From Trileptium ribeirensis (lineage: Eukaryota > Nematoda > Enoplea > Enoplida > Thoracostomopsidae): a DNA stretch of 64,000 nucleotides. The notes beneath the pieces are model-generated. The model was given only the letters and a program-made list of their open reading frames with translations, was not told the origin of the DNA and did not search any database. The translations under genes and the position numbers were made by a program. This document shows, in pieces, positions 1 through 11,200 of the stretch (positions are counted from its first letter, which is position 1; every line of letters begins with the position of its first letter). The stretch lies in assembly GCA_030248225.1 (NCBI GenBank), contig JASANE010019328.1, positions 29,154 to 93,153 on the forward strand. The letters are read 5' to 3'.

Positions 1-165
1 AGTTTCGCAATAATAGCACAACTTGCTACTGCAGCATATTCACAACGCGTAGCTCCACCACCAGCGGCAGGTACAGCCCCACCCACTCCAGGAATTTCTA
101 ATGGGAAGACCAGTATCGCTGTCCCTTCTCCACAAATATTTATTCGGACGTCGGTCTCACAATGA
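1..165 (+). CDS. 3' end of an unidentified gene (terminal exon, cut by window edge)
   Basis: From base 1 one frame stays open for 54 codons and closes with TGA at 163-165. The stretch is much richer in G+C than its surroundings. It encodes a small-residue run (AIIAQLATAAY), then a Pro/Ala/Gly-rich tail (VAPPPAAGTAPPTPG) and a Ser/Thr-rich end. This composition fits the cytoplasmic tail of a membrane or adaptor protein, but no family can be named. An AATAAA hexamer at 321-326, about 155 bases past the stop, could be the poly(A) signal. The start and upstream exons lie outside the window. Chance openness over 165 bases is possible, so support is moderate. Confidence 0.4.
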   Translation, partial: SFAIIAQLATAAYSQRVAPPPAAGTAPPTPGISNGKTSIAVPSPQIFIRTSVSQ

Positions 166-1617
166 AGTGATAGCAAATGGCAGCTTATTACTCAACTCAA
201 CTCAATATGCTGACTGGCTTATTTTACGGTACAAATAGAGCAATAACAATGTACATTTTCAGTTGTATGTAATAATAAATTTAAATATATAGCCATTAGG
301 CACCACGAATAAGATATATTAATAAACATTATTAACCAGAAAGGCATAGGGCAACCTTACATGAGATTATATTTTTTGCGAAACTGAGCAATTTGCTCAT
401 CAAGCTGCTGCTTTGAAAATTTTCGAATTTTTACAAGGATTAATGGTTTTCCGTCATCAGGGCTGGCAAGTGGATTCCAATGGTTGGCTAATCGGTTAGC
501 AAACGTAGAACGGAATATGCACAAATGCGTCAAAGGGTACTGAAGCCGGCTTAGACGAAGTACTCAGTAGGCGGGGGATCGCCGTGTGATTTCAGAGCTG
601 TGCGACAAATTTACGTGGAGGAAGAGGTATGGACAAAGGGGTAATTTTTCCTGGCGAAGCGCACTGCTGACGATGACTCGAAATTCATGTTATTAGTAAA
701 CAGTAAAAATTCCGTGTAATTTACTGCCCAGACGTTAAATACATACTTCAACTATTCGCTCGTTGCTCGCTCGCAACTTGCTCGCAGAAAACTAAAGTAT
801 TACATTGAAATTTTGAAAAAATTGAATATGTGGCGAGGTTACGGTGTAGAATTGGAGCATTTTTGTAAATCCTGAAATAGTCGTATAGCCCACTGTATCA
901 TTGTCGTCGCCGTAAAATGATAGATGGTTGGGAGGTTGTGGACGCCAGAAAACTATCGGTTGCATTCTTTTTGAACTAGCAAATTGGGGAGGTTCAACAG
1001 AATGCTGATACGTGCACAAATGTGACCAATTTGTTGTGCAGAAAAGACGCCCTACTTTTGAGGTCGTGGTAGAGACCGAGTATCAGTGCCTTCTTCCCCC
1101 AAATATTTTTGCAAAATTATTAAAAAGTGGACTTGAAAATTTTTGAATCCGTCCCAATCCCTCATTGCAGGTAAATCGTAGTGGCGCTACTGCTGACCCC
1201 TACATTTTGTTTGAGTTATCGCTGTATCTCCCGCCTTTCCACAGAGGGAGAGTGGGCGTGCCTTAGATTTTCGGGCTCGTCCCTAGATTTCGGCGTTTCC
1301 CAAAAGTCATGCCCACGGGTAAATTTCGTTTGTCCCGAGGTCTACTCCCTATCACACCCAACGTATTTTCAGGTCACACCAAAAACGATCATTCTAGCAA
1401 TAAACGGTTATATCAAAACTCGATATTATTGCTTATGTTTCATCTATTTATGGCGAAATATTCAGTAAATATTTTCATATTTTCTTCTTTTCAGCTGGTA
1501 GATAATAAATATGAAATAAATACATCCATATATATTTACTTATAACATGAATATGTGAAAAACTCCATAAATGCAAATATAAACCCCAAACCTGGGGTAT
1601 ATTATTCCTTCAGGTAG
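166..1617. other. Apparently non-coding stretch
   Basis: AT-rich sequence with several small unrelated ORFs of 60-95 codons that show no recognisable motif and overlap each other in different frames. No gene, RNA gene or mobile-element structure was seen, apart from the possible poly(A) signal at 321-326. Confidence 0.4.
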
Positions 1618-1690
1618 CCTGGAGGAAATTCCCCAGGTGTTTCCAATTACCCTCATGCTGGTGCTGGTGGCCCCAGGTCAAAGCCCAAAG
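1618..1690 (+). CDS. Possible small Gly/Pro-rich exon
   Basis: A pyrimidine-rich acceptor (TTATTCCTTCAGGTAG) precedes 73 bases that are open in one frame. They encode a Gly/Pro/Ser-rich stretch including GGNSPGVSNYPHAGAGG, and the exon would end at a GTAAAA donor. The composition resembles the tail ending at 165, so it could be an exon of a related or alternatively ended transcript. No homology is recognised, and the acceptor could also be placed four bases earlier, which would put a stop in frame. This is only a candidate. Confidence 0.2.
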
Positions 1691-3419
1691 GTAAAATATT
1701 CTGTCTTATGGGGAGATCAGATACCGATTAACAGGATTGTTGTTATCCGTTCTCCGATTTTACCTTTTGCATGACGACATTTGGATTCGAAACTTTGTAC
1801 TGAAAACTTTTTGCCATCACAATTAGCAATCATTCAACTTCGGAAAATGGTGTCTCCACTTGCACAACTGATCTATTCCTTTTTACTACATGTTACAGGG
1901 ATTTAGAAGTAGTTTGGGAATCACTAATTACTTAACAGTAATGCTTAGAAAGCGAGCACCAACAGATATCTTAACCCTGTAATTAGTCGGAGTAATTTCA
2001 GTTACCCTGGTGAATAGCAGGGTGGGCTAAATGAATATTTGTTTACTAATAAGAAGATAAAAATAAAGCGCGATTCCTATTTTAGAATACTACAAATATA
2101 ACTCCTGCCTGGGAGTAAAAACCATACCCGCAGGTAAAAAAATTACTCGCTGGTAATTTTAAATAATCATCAGCTAATTTGAAGTTACTCTCAGGTAAAA
2201 TAGCCTATCCCATTTTTACAATACAATAAGCTGTGGGTAGGGCTAATATCGAATAAGAGTTGGAGAAATTTCTTCGCAGGTAGGTAAAAAATTACCTACG
2301 AGTTTAGGCTACCTTCATTAAGAATAGAGGCCCTGGTGTCAGTGTGAATTACCGGAAGCAATGGAACGTTGTTTCAGTTACTGTGGTTAGGTAGACATTA
2401 AAGTGGGTCTTGCACATCGATTAAATATATGATCTCTTTATTAGGAGGCCCTGCCATAATCTCTAGGCTTAGCTGTATCTCTGCGTCAGTGATGACATAA
2501 TGACGGTGCACTAGGCTATAAGCATGGGCCCAAACAAGTGCAAAAATTATATAAACCTCTTCCACATGAGCCCTAACCCCATACTCCACGATTATAGTTT
2601 TATTCTTTACACATTTCAGAAGTTAGTTATGGTCATCATTTCATGTATGGCGTAGAGAAATAGCAGAACGTTAATAACATTTTGTAAAACGTGGTTCTTA
2701 CTGTTTCTTTTGGTGGTTGGTATAAAGTATCACAGCTGTTGTGTGTGTGATGCAGGATGTCCCGCGAGCACGGGTTTCCTGTTGTGTCTTTTGACATTGC
2801 GTGTGCTGTTTTACGGCGTTGAAATGTAGGATTTATGCGATTTTTGACGCCTAAAATGATCCACTTTTGTTGGATTACCTGCTTTATGTGTGCCATAGTC
2901 ATATATTAAACCCTACAGTTTCTGAATCGTGCAATGTATGGAAAAGTCACGAATTATACATATAAATTGATCCGGCGATCATAAAATTGGCTAAAGAAAT
3001 GCTTCTTTAATTTCATACCTATCATGCAATGATATCATCAGTGGTACCTACTGCTATAAGTTGATCACTCTACATCAAAACAATAAAACGAAAAAGTTTA
3101 GAACAAATCTCATATAGATAGCTAATATATATTCACATTTCCCCAGGATAGTTTCACAAAGCGACAATATATATATTATTTCTCAGTAAATCTGTCAGCC
3201 CTAGTAAAATCATGTATGACATTTATATATAATGATATGGTAAGGTCGTGATACAGCAACTCAAGAGCAAAGACGACATTTGATAAATGTTTTTATTGGA
3301 ATTAATGGTATACATGCTCATTGGCTGGAATGGGGATCCCTTGAGCCCCCCGCTTGCCGTAGATATCATTTGGGAGACGAAGGACTACACCCCACCCAAG
3401 GATTCGGCTAATCCTCCCG
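1691..3419. other. Apparently non-coding stretch
   Basis: AT-rich DNA. The only structure seen is a short self-complementary run at about 2279-2298 (GTAGGTAA, four A, TTACCTAC). The ORFs here are short and show no conserved motif. Confidence 0.4.
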
Positions 3420-3660
3420 TCGAAGGACCCTGCTACCCCCGAGGACCGGGCTTCTCCCCTCGCCCCTCGACGACTAAGCTTTCTCTCCGCGGACCAAGCT
3501 ACCCACACTAAGAACCGGGCTACCCCCGTCGAAGACAGGGCTACCCCCACAAAAAGACCGGACTCTCCCCGCCCCAAGTGCACGGCTACCCCATCTCCCG
3601 AGAACCCGACTACCTATCTCGGCGAGGACCCTACTACTCCTGGATGGACCTGTGCATGTA
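3420..3660. repeat. GC-rich degenerate short tandem repeat
   Basis: About 240 bases of strongly C-rich plus strand in which a loose unit of roughly 20-30 bases recurs, with a core like GGACC-GGGCTACCCCC (for example near 3430, 3515 and 3540). Spacing and sequence are imperfect. Both strands are open over part of it because of the composition (Pro/Tyr/Gly-rich on plus, Gly/Arg/Ser-rich on minus). I treat those ORFs as by-products. Confidence 0.55.
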
Positions 3661-3717
3661 AGCATAGAGGTACCCTAAAACTACGATATAATCTCTTAAA
3701 ATCGCTCCGAATAGGCT

Positions 3718-3793
3718 CCGTTTAAGTTTGATGTAGTTATATAAAACAACTTTTATATAAGTTGTTTTATATCTGCATATCAAATTTAAATGG
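3718..3793 (+). other. 76-base imperfect hairpin with perfect 14-bp terminal stem
   Basis: The inner stem pairs ATATAAAACAACTT (3739-3752) perfectly with its reverse complement (3759-3772) around a 6-base loop. After a short bulge, pairing resumes further out (around TTTAAGTTTGAT at 3720 with ATCAAATTTAAA at 3781), and the differences there are G:U-compatible on the plus-strand RNA. Length and shape are compatible with a pre-miRNA-like hairpin or a tiny inverted-repeat element. Nothing here shows it is transcribed. Confidence 0.4.
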
Positions 3794-4287
3794 GTACAAC
3801 TCAAAATGATTGTAAGGGTGTATATGCTAGTTTACCGGTACCTCTATGTGTTCGAACAAAATACATTTTAAGCTACTTATATATATATATATATGATATA
3901 AAACCGCAAGAATCAGTTTATATTACTTCATGCAATCAGCTATTGAGACCAAACTATAATCCATGCATGGTTTGGCCTGTTTTTTATAGAATTGTTCTTT
4001 TGCAGCTGTTGCTATTATCTACAGCTATAGCAGTAACGATTTTGGATCAAATGTTGTTATGCTATTAGATCTATAAATATTTGTTATTTTTAGCTTTTAA
4101 AGTGTTAATCTTGTACGGATGTGTATATAACAGCCAGTTTTAATCGCAAGTCTGCTGTTGCTGATACTCCCTTACGTTTGGATATAAAAATGTAATCAGC
4201 ATTAGCAGAAATAGGATAAATTGCAGTTGGATTCAAAGAATATACTAAAAACATTTACTTGTTCATTGGACAACCGAAGACAGTCTT

Positions 4288-4650
4288 TGCAGCGTTCACG
4301 GAGAGATGTGTTACTACACATTGTTGAAAAAATTTTGGAAAAAACCGTTACAGAAACGATGTTACTTTTAGAAAACTGCTACAGTAACCGTGTCACTTTG
4401 ATAACAACTGCTGCATAAACAGTCCCAATTTTAGAAAAACTCCTACAAACACAGAGTCACTTTTAGAAAAACTGCCACACGACCTGTATCGCTTTTATAA
4501 AAACAGCTACATGTATTTTTTCACTTTTAAGAAAAATTGCTACATAAAATTGAGCTGGGTTGCCGTAGTTTGTGCAGTAACATTTGACAATATTGCTGCA
4601 CATGTTGTAACCATTTTGTTAAAATCAACTACAGAAACTTTGCACAGCAG
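4288..4650 (+). repeat. FB1 left inverted-repeat arm
   Basis: Degenerate head-to-tail ~31-base units of the form AAAACTGCTACAGAAACTGT followed by GTCACTTTTAG, clearest from 4340 to 4530. The short ORFs running through this arm have no independent coding support. Confidence 0.6.
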
Positions 4651-4967
4651 AAAAATATTAGTAGGTATCTTCTGTGTTATGTGTATGCTGTTATTGTTAC
4701 CTGTGTCTAGCGCTGGTGCGGTAGTGAGTCTATTTCTTAAGTTTTGGGTTCGTAATAATGAACTTAAATCCAGGTGCAAAACCTTTCAGGTTTCAACACC
4801 CATTCACCGTCAATGAGCGATTTTACCACTCGTTACAACGGTTAAACAGCCGTGGCAAAACTACTTTCATAAAAATGTTATAAAGTCAACTACAATAAAA
4901 CGTAAAATGATTTACTCGCCTGATATATCAATATTAAAAATTGCTTCGCTAAGACGTCATTAGCACG

Positions 4968-6224
4968 ATGGCATTGTTATGTAACCAGTTATTACTTGCT
5001 GCTGGAGAAAACGTTCCCTTAGTAAACACGGAACTAACATCGATGTATAATGGGCCCGCAACTATGAAGAAAATTTTACTTCCTGGTCCATCTAGCGCAG
5101 CAGCGGCGAAGGAATTAATATTTTATGTGGTCTACGGTTTTCAACCTTCTGGCATCTATACGAAAGAAAACTCTTCCTTAGCAAATACGGAACTAAAATC
5201 GATCTATAATAGTGGGCCCGCAACTATGAAGAAAATTTTACTTCCTGGTCCATCTAGCGCAGCAGCGGCGAAGGAATTAATATTTTATGTGGTCTACGGT
5301 TTTCAACCTTCTGGCATCTATACGAAAGAAAACTCTCCCCTAGCAAATACGGAACTAAAATCGATCTATAATAGTGGGCCCGCAACTATGAAGAAAATTT
5401 TACTTCCTGGTCCATCTAGCGCAGCAGCGGCGAAGGAATTAATATTTTATGTGGTCTACGGTTTTCAACCTTCTGGCATCTATACGAAAGAAAACTCTTC
5501 CCTAGCAAATACGGAACTAAAATCGATCTATAATAGTGGGCCCGCAACTATGAAGAAAATTTTACTTCCTGGTCCATCTAGCGCAGCAGCGGCGAAGGAA
5601 TTAATATTTTATGTGGTCTACGGTTTTCAACCTTCTGGCATCTATACGAAAGAAAACTCTTCCCTAGCAAATACGGAACTAAAATCGATCTATAATAGTG
5701 GGCCCGCAACTATGAAGAAAATTTTACTTCCTGGTCCATCTAGCGCAGCAGCGGCGAAGGAATTAATATTTTATGTGGTCTACGGTTTTCAACCTTCTGG
5801 CATCTATACGAAAGAAAACTCTCCCCTAGCAAATACGGAACTAAAATCGATCTATAATAGTGGGCCCGCAACTATGAAGAAAATTTTACTTCCTGGTCCA
5901 TCTAGCGCAGCAGCGGCGAAGGAATTAATATTTTATGTGGTCTACGGTTTTCAACCTTCTGGCATCTATACGAAAGAAAACTCTTCCCTAGCAAATACGG
6001 AACTAAAATCGATCTATAATAGTGGGCCCGCAACTATGAAGAAAATTTTACTTCCTGGACCATGTAACGCAGCAGCGGCAGAGGAATTAATATTTTATGT
6101 GGTCTACGGTTTTCAACCTTCTTGCATCTATAAGAAATTTTATTTATATTATATGCCTACAAATTTAACGTTATGTACACTAGAATCGGAGATATGTGGT
6201 CAGCGGAATTGCCCAAACTTTTGA
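4968..6224 (+). CDS. 418-codon tandem-repeat ORF of unknown function inside FB1
   Basis: An ATG-started ORF of 418 codons made of seven head-to-tail repeats of 54 residues (162 bp). The unit contains SGPATMKKILLPGP, an Ala run, KELIFYVVYGFQPSGIYTKE and N-S-S/P-L-A. Repeats 2-6 are nearly identical at the DNA level; the link after each of repeats 1-6 reads S,P,S,S,P,S, hinting at a three-unit higher-order repeat. The first unit is one codon shorter. The last has changed residues (CNAAAAEE) and runs into a unique C-terminus ending CGQRNCPNF. Because 162 is divisible by three, amplification of any open unit keeps the frame, so length alone is weak proof of coding. No signal peptide, membrane segment or known domain was recognised. 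Confidence 0.4.
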   Translation: MALLCNQLLLAAGENVPLVNTELTSMYNGPATMKKILLPGPSSAAAAKELIFYVVYGFQPSGIYTKENSSLANTELKSIYNSGPATMKKILLPGPSSAAAAKELIFYVVYGFQPSGIYTKENSPLANTELKSIYNSGPATMKKILLPGPSSAAAAKELIFYVVYGFQPSGIYTKENSSLANTELKSIYNSGPATMKKILLPGPSSAAAAKELIFYVVYGFQPSGIYTKENSSLANTELKSIYNSGPATMKKILLPGPSSAAAAKELIFYVVYGFQPSGIYTKENSPLANTELKSIYNSGPATMKKILLPGPSSAAAAKELIFYVVYGFQPSGIYTKENSSLANTELKSIYNSGPATMKKILLPGPCNAAAAEELIFYVVYGFQPSCIYKKFYLYYMPTNLTLCTLESEICGQRNCPNF

Positions 6225-6689
6225 GCCACATTTCTCTTTGACTAACATGATTTGCGGTGATTAAATGCTGTGCGCATGCCTATTACAAAAATACAGCGAG
6301 GAGTGGTATGTTTTCAGCGAAACGGGTCCGGTCAATGTAAAGTTCCTGATGTACCTGCAAAATGATTGATTTTTGATTTTAACTAAAATAAAAGGCTTTC
6401 TATGGGAGGGACACAGCACTGTAGAAATTACACAATATAAATATAACTACCAGCGCACCGTTTAGTCGGTGTAACGAATATTATCAATATGTTATATATT
6501 AGCAGCCGTTCTAAGAGTAGCCATCTAGCATTCTTGCTAACTGAATGAATATTTTGACCGCAATTAGACGTGGACAAATGTTGGGGACTGACGTAAATTT
6601 AGAACGTGCAATAAGGAGATTAGATAGTGATCTATTCGAGTTGGCTCAGTTTTTTAAAGTCTAATAGAAGTGCTGTTAACTTCAGCCGT

Positions 6690-7090
6690 ATCACAGTTTT
6701 TAGCGTGATATTTTCAAGAAAATACTACACAAGCCATGCCAATTTCATAAAAGTGACTCAAATTGTATAGATGATTTTCTTAAAAGTAACACAGTCTGTG
6801 CGGCAGTACTTCTAAAAGTGACACAGTTTTGCACCAGATTTTTTATAAAATTGACGCGATTTCCTTTTAGTTTTTGCAAAAATGACACAGCCTGTGTAGC
6901 AGTTTTTTCAAAAGTGACATAGTTTATGTTACAGTTTTTCTAAAAATTATACAGTTTCTTTAGCAGTTATTATAAAAGTGAAGCAGTTTTTTGACATTTT
7001 TCCAAAAGTGACATATTTTCTGTAGCAGTGTTTTTCAACAATTTTGCCACAATGTGCAGTGACTACACACATTGCTTTGTGAACGCTGCA
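6690..7090 (-). repeat. FB1 right inverted-repeat arm
   Basis: The same degenerate subrepeats as the left arm, read as their reverse complement on the plus strand (CTAAAAGTGACACAGTTT and variants, about ten copies), closing with TTTTGCCACAATGTGCAGTG and the terminal GCTGCA. Confidence 0.6.
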
Positions 7091-8380
7091 TGACTGATCT
7101 CAACGCCAAACGTTATCGTTGCTCTTCTGTAAATCTTTCACTTGAAGCTGTGCGGAAAGGTTATGGGTGTCATATCACTTTAGTAGATGGAAAAATATGA
7201 TGTAATATGTTTAATGCCAAAATCTGTGAATTATGAGCACTAGTTTAGTAATATTATTGGACCAATCATTTACAGGCTTTATTCGTAAATAATAATCAGT
7301 TAAGCATCCAAAATGGCTACACAGTTACACATATAGCACTGTAGGCATCAGGGTTATAGATTTATGTTTCTAAAACTAGCGGTTTTGGTCCCAAAGTTAG
7401 TTATTTTTAACACTTTCTCGATTGCTAATTATCGTAAACTTCGATAACAGAAGGGAAGTATTCGTAAATGAATACGATTGCAATTTTGAAATCAAATCTA
7501 AATTACCACACATCAAACAATTGAATAATATTCGAATATTATAAACAAATCCTGGCTCTCCATTATTCTGACCAAATTAATTTTCCGTTGAATTCTTTGT
7601 TTAGTACTCAACGGTATTACGTTCTAAATAGTGTAGAAGTATGTAAAGATAATTTGTTGTTGTGCAATTCTTTAATGTATAAGTAACAAGCTAAATATAT
7701 TTTCCAACGATGTATCCATCAGTTTACCAGCTCTCCTCTGACTAATTATGTCTTTTTGATCAACAAGTTCTTTGGATTTACGAGCAGTTTGAAAATTGAG
7801 GGTAACGTTGTTAAACTATGGTCCCTAGCCTAGTGTGTATTCTGCAGTACCTCTGTAACAGTGTTTTGCCTTAGCCTAAGCTTAGCTAATTATATGAGAC
7901 ATACTATAAGCCTAAACCTAAGTTACAGAAACATTGTTTTCAACTGCAGCATTCACACGACAAACTATGTCTTAAACATCGAAGATCATTTGAGCAGATA
8001 TACTGTTTCGTTCATACCAGAAATATGGTTAAATCTTAAACAACATATATTTATATATCAACAATTAAAGGGATCTCATGTGGAGAAAGCCTCTACAGCA
8101 ACCCACAGTGAGTGATGCATATAAGGCCCGTCATAGATTACAAGAAAGAACAGCTTAGAGCGGGGGTTACGGGGTGGACAACTCCTACTTAGTTTTGTGC
8201 TTTGTCTTACTTTTATATAAAATGTAAAACACAAACATCTGTTTACGCTTCGGATACCCACAACTATATAGCTTGTCTTTCACTTTTGTGTTACTGTAGA
8301 TGTTTTCTCTACACAAGTGCCAATTAAAGGACATATTTGTGTGCTATTCTTGCATTTAGGCCACTGTAATGTTAATTTAA
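7091..8380. other. Apparently non-coding stretch
   Basis: AT-rich DNA without a recognisable gene. The ORF at 7861-8115 has no motif and no coding-like composition. Nothing else seen. Confidence 0.4.
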
Positions 8381-8544
8381 ATGCAGCACATTAATTTTGA
8401 TTCAATCAAACGTCTTCTTAAAAGACTTGTTCGAACTGCTCCAACGTCACAAATTTTTATACTCATATGCATATTTGCCATTTTCCTGATCGCAATATTG
8501 TCGATACATGGAAACGAAACAATTAATTGGTTTACAATATCAAA
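8381..8544 (+). CDS. Candidate first exon: short cytoplasmic tail plus transmembrane anchor
   Basis: ATG at 8381 opens 54 codons and a split codon before a strong donor (AAA|GTGAGG at 8545). The peptide has a basic N-terminal tail (SIKRLLKRLVRTAP), a ~20-residue hydrophobic segment (IFILICIFAIFLIAILSI), then a potential N-glycosylation site (NET). That is the layout of a type II Golgi glycosyltransferase N-terminus. It lies on the same strand as the glycosyltransferase exons that begin at 23622, which lack an anchor. However, the exon ends in phase 2 while the exon at 23622 needs phase 1, so at least one unseen exon must lie between. The link is inference; the exon could also belong to an unrelated small membrane protein. 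Confidence 0.4.
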
Positions 8545-8744
8545 GTGAGGCGAAATTTTTTTTAAACTTTAGGAACCAATAAGCAAACAATTTAAATATT
8601 CAATACAATATTAAAGGTTTCTTAGCTTCGAAAGCTTATAATTTTCAATGGTAACGTACAGTTCATCAGCAAAGAGCCATAGGTTTGTGTAAACTCACTT
8701 CGATCACATTATAACGCTACATAGCAAAACATGTACTAATACGT

Positions 8745-8974
8745 CCACCACATTTATTCCGTTACGTTAAGTGATATTTCTAGTGTAAAATGAAATCAAC
8801 TGTGAAACAATATTCAATTTCGAAAAGTAAGTTTACAGAAGACATATTCGTTGCACCACGTTTATCCACCACGTTTGTTCCGTTCCGTGAAGTGGTATTT
8901 CTAGTGTAAAATGAAATCAACTGTGAAACAATATTCAATTTCGATAAGTAGGTTTACAGAAAATATATTCGTTG
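8745..8974. repeat. Two-copy direct repeat, 121-bp period
   Basis: The block CCACCACATTTATTCCGTTA and the following ~90 bases recurs from 8866 with few differences (shared core ATTTCTAGTGTAAAATGAAA). No coding function seen. Confidence 0.75.
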
Positions 8975-11136
8975 TGTACCAACAAACACTAGAAGTCGCT
9001 CACATGAGAAAACGGCGGTTTAGTAATCCATATCTAGAACTAACAGCAGGGTAATACCGGTGTTTGACCTGGAAGCGACTGATCTCATCTAACATGGCTC
9101 AGATTTTCGTACCATATATGTTACTTGATTGAAATTTACATAGACCATCTAAGTTCAGCCGTAATGATGACAATTGTTGCTCAGACGATACTCAACACAA
9201 CTGTTGCTGCTATATGGCTAAAATTTTTACATTACATATAACTTTATACTGTCTACCGTTAATATTGATATATTATGAACTACAGCTTCCGTGAGAAAAC
9301 AAAAAAATTATATGCCAATTTTGGGTAGAAATTTATGAAATCAGTTCGTCAGCATCTACTATATGCTCTCATAATCCGGGAGTCCTGTTCACATCACAAG
9401 ACAGTTAAACACAACTGCTGTGGATATCACCCGCTTAAATAATCAGAACAAAATAAATGTGAAAAAATTTTGCAGAAACTGCCTACACCAAGCGGATTTG
9501 GTTACAACTGGCCAATAATTCATTGCCTAATACACCATGTTTCTTTTGGTGATAGCCAATAACAGCCGAAACAAGCTTGATTGTCGAACAGTGATATCTT
9601 TTGAAAATTTTGGCATACTCCTGTGTTTTTCTAAAGAGAAAAATGTCACAGCAGTTTAGTGACCAACAACAGTATCTATAAGATTTTAACGGAATTAATA
9701 ATTAAAAATGGGGTTTCGAGACGGATTCTTGACTCGAAATCAGAAGAGCTTAACAATTACACTATCAGTGTTTGGTGTAAAACTTATGTATTAAGCTTGA
9801 TATGCAAAATACAATGAAATAACATAAATTACAAATTAAACATTTCTCCTGGTTCCTATAAAGACTACGTATGTGTTTTTCCCGACCTTTTAACCTTTGA
9901 TTTCAACAAAATCTGCGTCGTAGACGTCCATACGCAACTGAATTGAGTCTTACATTTACGTAATAAGTCGGATATTTCCTTTTTGAAGTACGTCAACATA
10001 GCTTAGAACTAAAATTCGACCATGGCAATAAAACAAGGTATGGATCATTCCGGCCAGATAGACAAATTAGCGTTGACTGCAAACAAATATATACATCTCA
10101 TTAATAACAAGGTATGATTAAATATATAGTAGGAAAACGTGAAAGACAATATCATAATTTGTGTTTGAATACATGAAACAAAAAATGAAACATTTAATAT
10201 TATTGTTGTAGACGAGACTAGGAATCCATACGTTAATATTGTCAAAACACCATACTACCAGTCGGCCATTGCAACGATGTAACCCGTTTTTATAAAGTGT
10301 ATGATATTTCTGGCGTAAAAAAAGAATAAATAAAGAACGATACATACAGTTAGCATAAAACCAGAAAATCCTTTTGATGAGAACATAGACCGTGTTTTGA
10401 ATGGAAATTTTTGTGTTCCAGCAGTGACTCGAATGTATTTTCAGCTACAGTTGATGCAAAACATCGTGGCTAAAATCAAAACACAGGTTAGCCTGAATGC
10501 TATATATGTTTCCAAATTTAGCCTAAACATTTATAAAATATTAAAACATTTAAGGGTATTATAAAGGTTTAAATCATTAAATTATTATTTTCAGATGAGT
10601 TCGTGTAACACGCATTTTCTGTATCGTTTTGGGTTAGGAATATTTAACTTTTTAACCGAATAGCGGACACATCAAACATAGCGATCTGTTTTGTGCGTTC
10701 AATGTCGTTTCATTAGCACTGCAGCAGCTAGAAATGGCGCATTGTGTTTTATGTATTATGTATATATGTGCATATTATATAATATGACAGCGTAAAATTC
10801 CAATCTTTACATCCTTTGTTTCGAACATAATTTCGTAGATTTAACTAGTGCAGCGGTATGAGGTATAAGTGTCACACCGCAGATAGCTCCCCACGGTTGA
10901 CGGGCGATTTGATAACAACGACCGGGGCGTAAAATTATACCCATTTATTATTTATATACAAATTCATAAGAAAATGGTCACCTTTGACTTTGAGTCATGA
11001 TATTGCACTCCTGAACACATCTATAGATAGACACGTACCATACACAATAAGATTAAATGCGAAAACAATTTTACAGCCTGCCGGCCGTGACAATAACAGC
11101 TATGCACTAAAAAGTCGCGGATCTCAGTCGCTCATA
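8975..11136. other. Apparently non-coding stretch before the gypsy element
   Basis: AT-rich DNA with no gene recognised. A short GC-richer patch at about 10850-10935 could be the outer part of the retroelement's 3' LTR, but I could not match it to the other end. Confidence 0.35.
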
Positions 11137-11187
11137 TTGTCTTTGCTACCATATATAATTTGCGTACGCAAATTATTAGCATTACAG
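11137..11187 (-). repeat. Start of 3' LTR (partial match)
   Basis: Matches 16232-16283 over about 50 bases, both reading TGTAATGCTAA at the start on the minus strand and sharing ATTATATATGGTAGCAAAGA. It begins 13 bases after the last Pol-frame stop, as expected for a compact LTR element. Similarity fades beyond 50 bases, so the full LTR is not defined. Confidence 0.5.
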
Positions 11188-11200
11188 AACCACCATTGTT

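Larger units (their letters stand above)
4288..7090. mobile_element. Foldback-type element FB1 with subrepeat-built inverted termini
   Basis: The outer ends are inverted: TGCAGCGTTCAC near 4288 and its complement ending GCTGCA at 7090. Just inside both ends comes a shared block with CACATTGT...AAAATT. Then follow degenerate ~31-base units like ACTGCTACAGAAACTGTGTC followed by ACTTTTAGAAAA, in plus orientation on the left (to about 4650) and in the opposite orientation on the right (about 6690-7040). Long inverted repeats made of short direct subrepeats are the hallmark of foldback elements. The interior holds a 418-codon repeat ORF. No transposase motif was seen, so it is presumably non-autonomous. 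Target-site duplications were not recognised and the exact ends are approximate. Confidence 0.65.

Noticed and set aside
3287..3583. Pro-rich plus-strand and Gly/Arg-rich minus-strand ORFs
   Set aside because: Both come from the same GC-rich degenerate repeat; open frames on both strands reflect composition.
4511..4816. 101-codon plus-strand ORF with a hydrophobic centre
   Set aside because: It starts inside the FB1 subrepeat arm and no family or splice context supports it.
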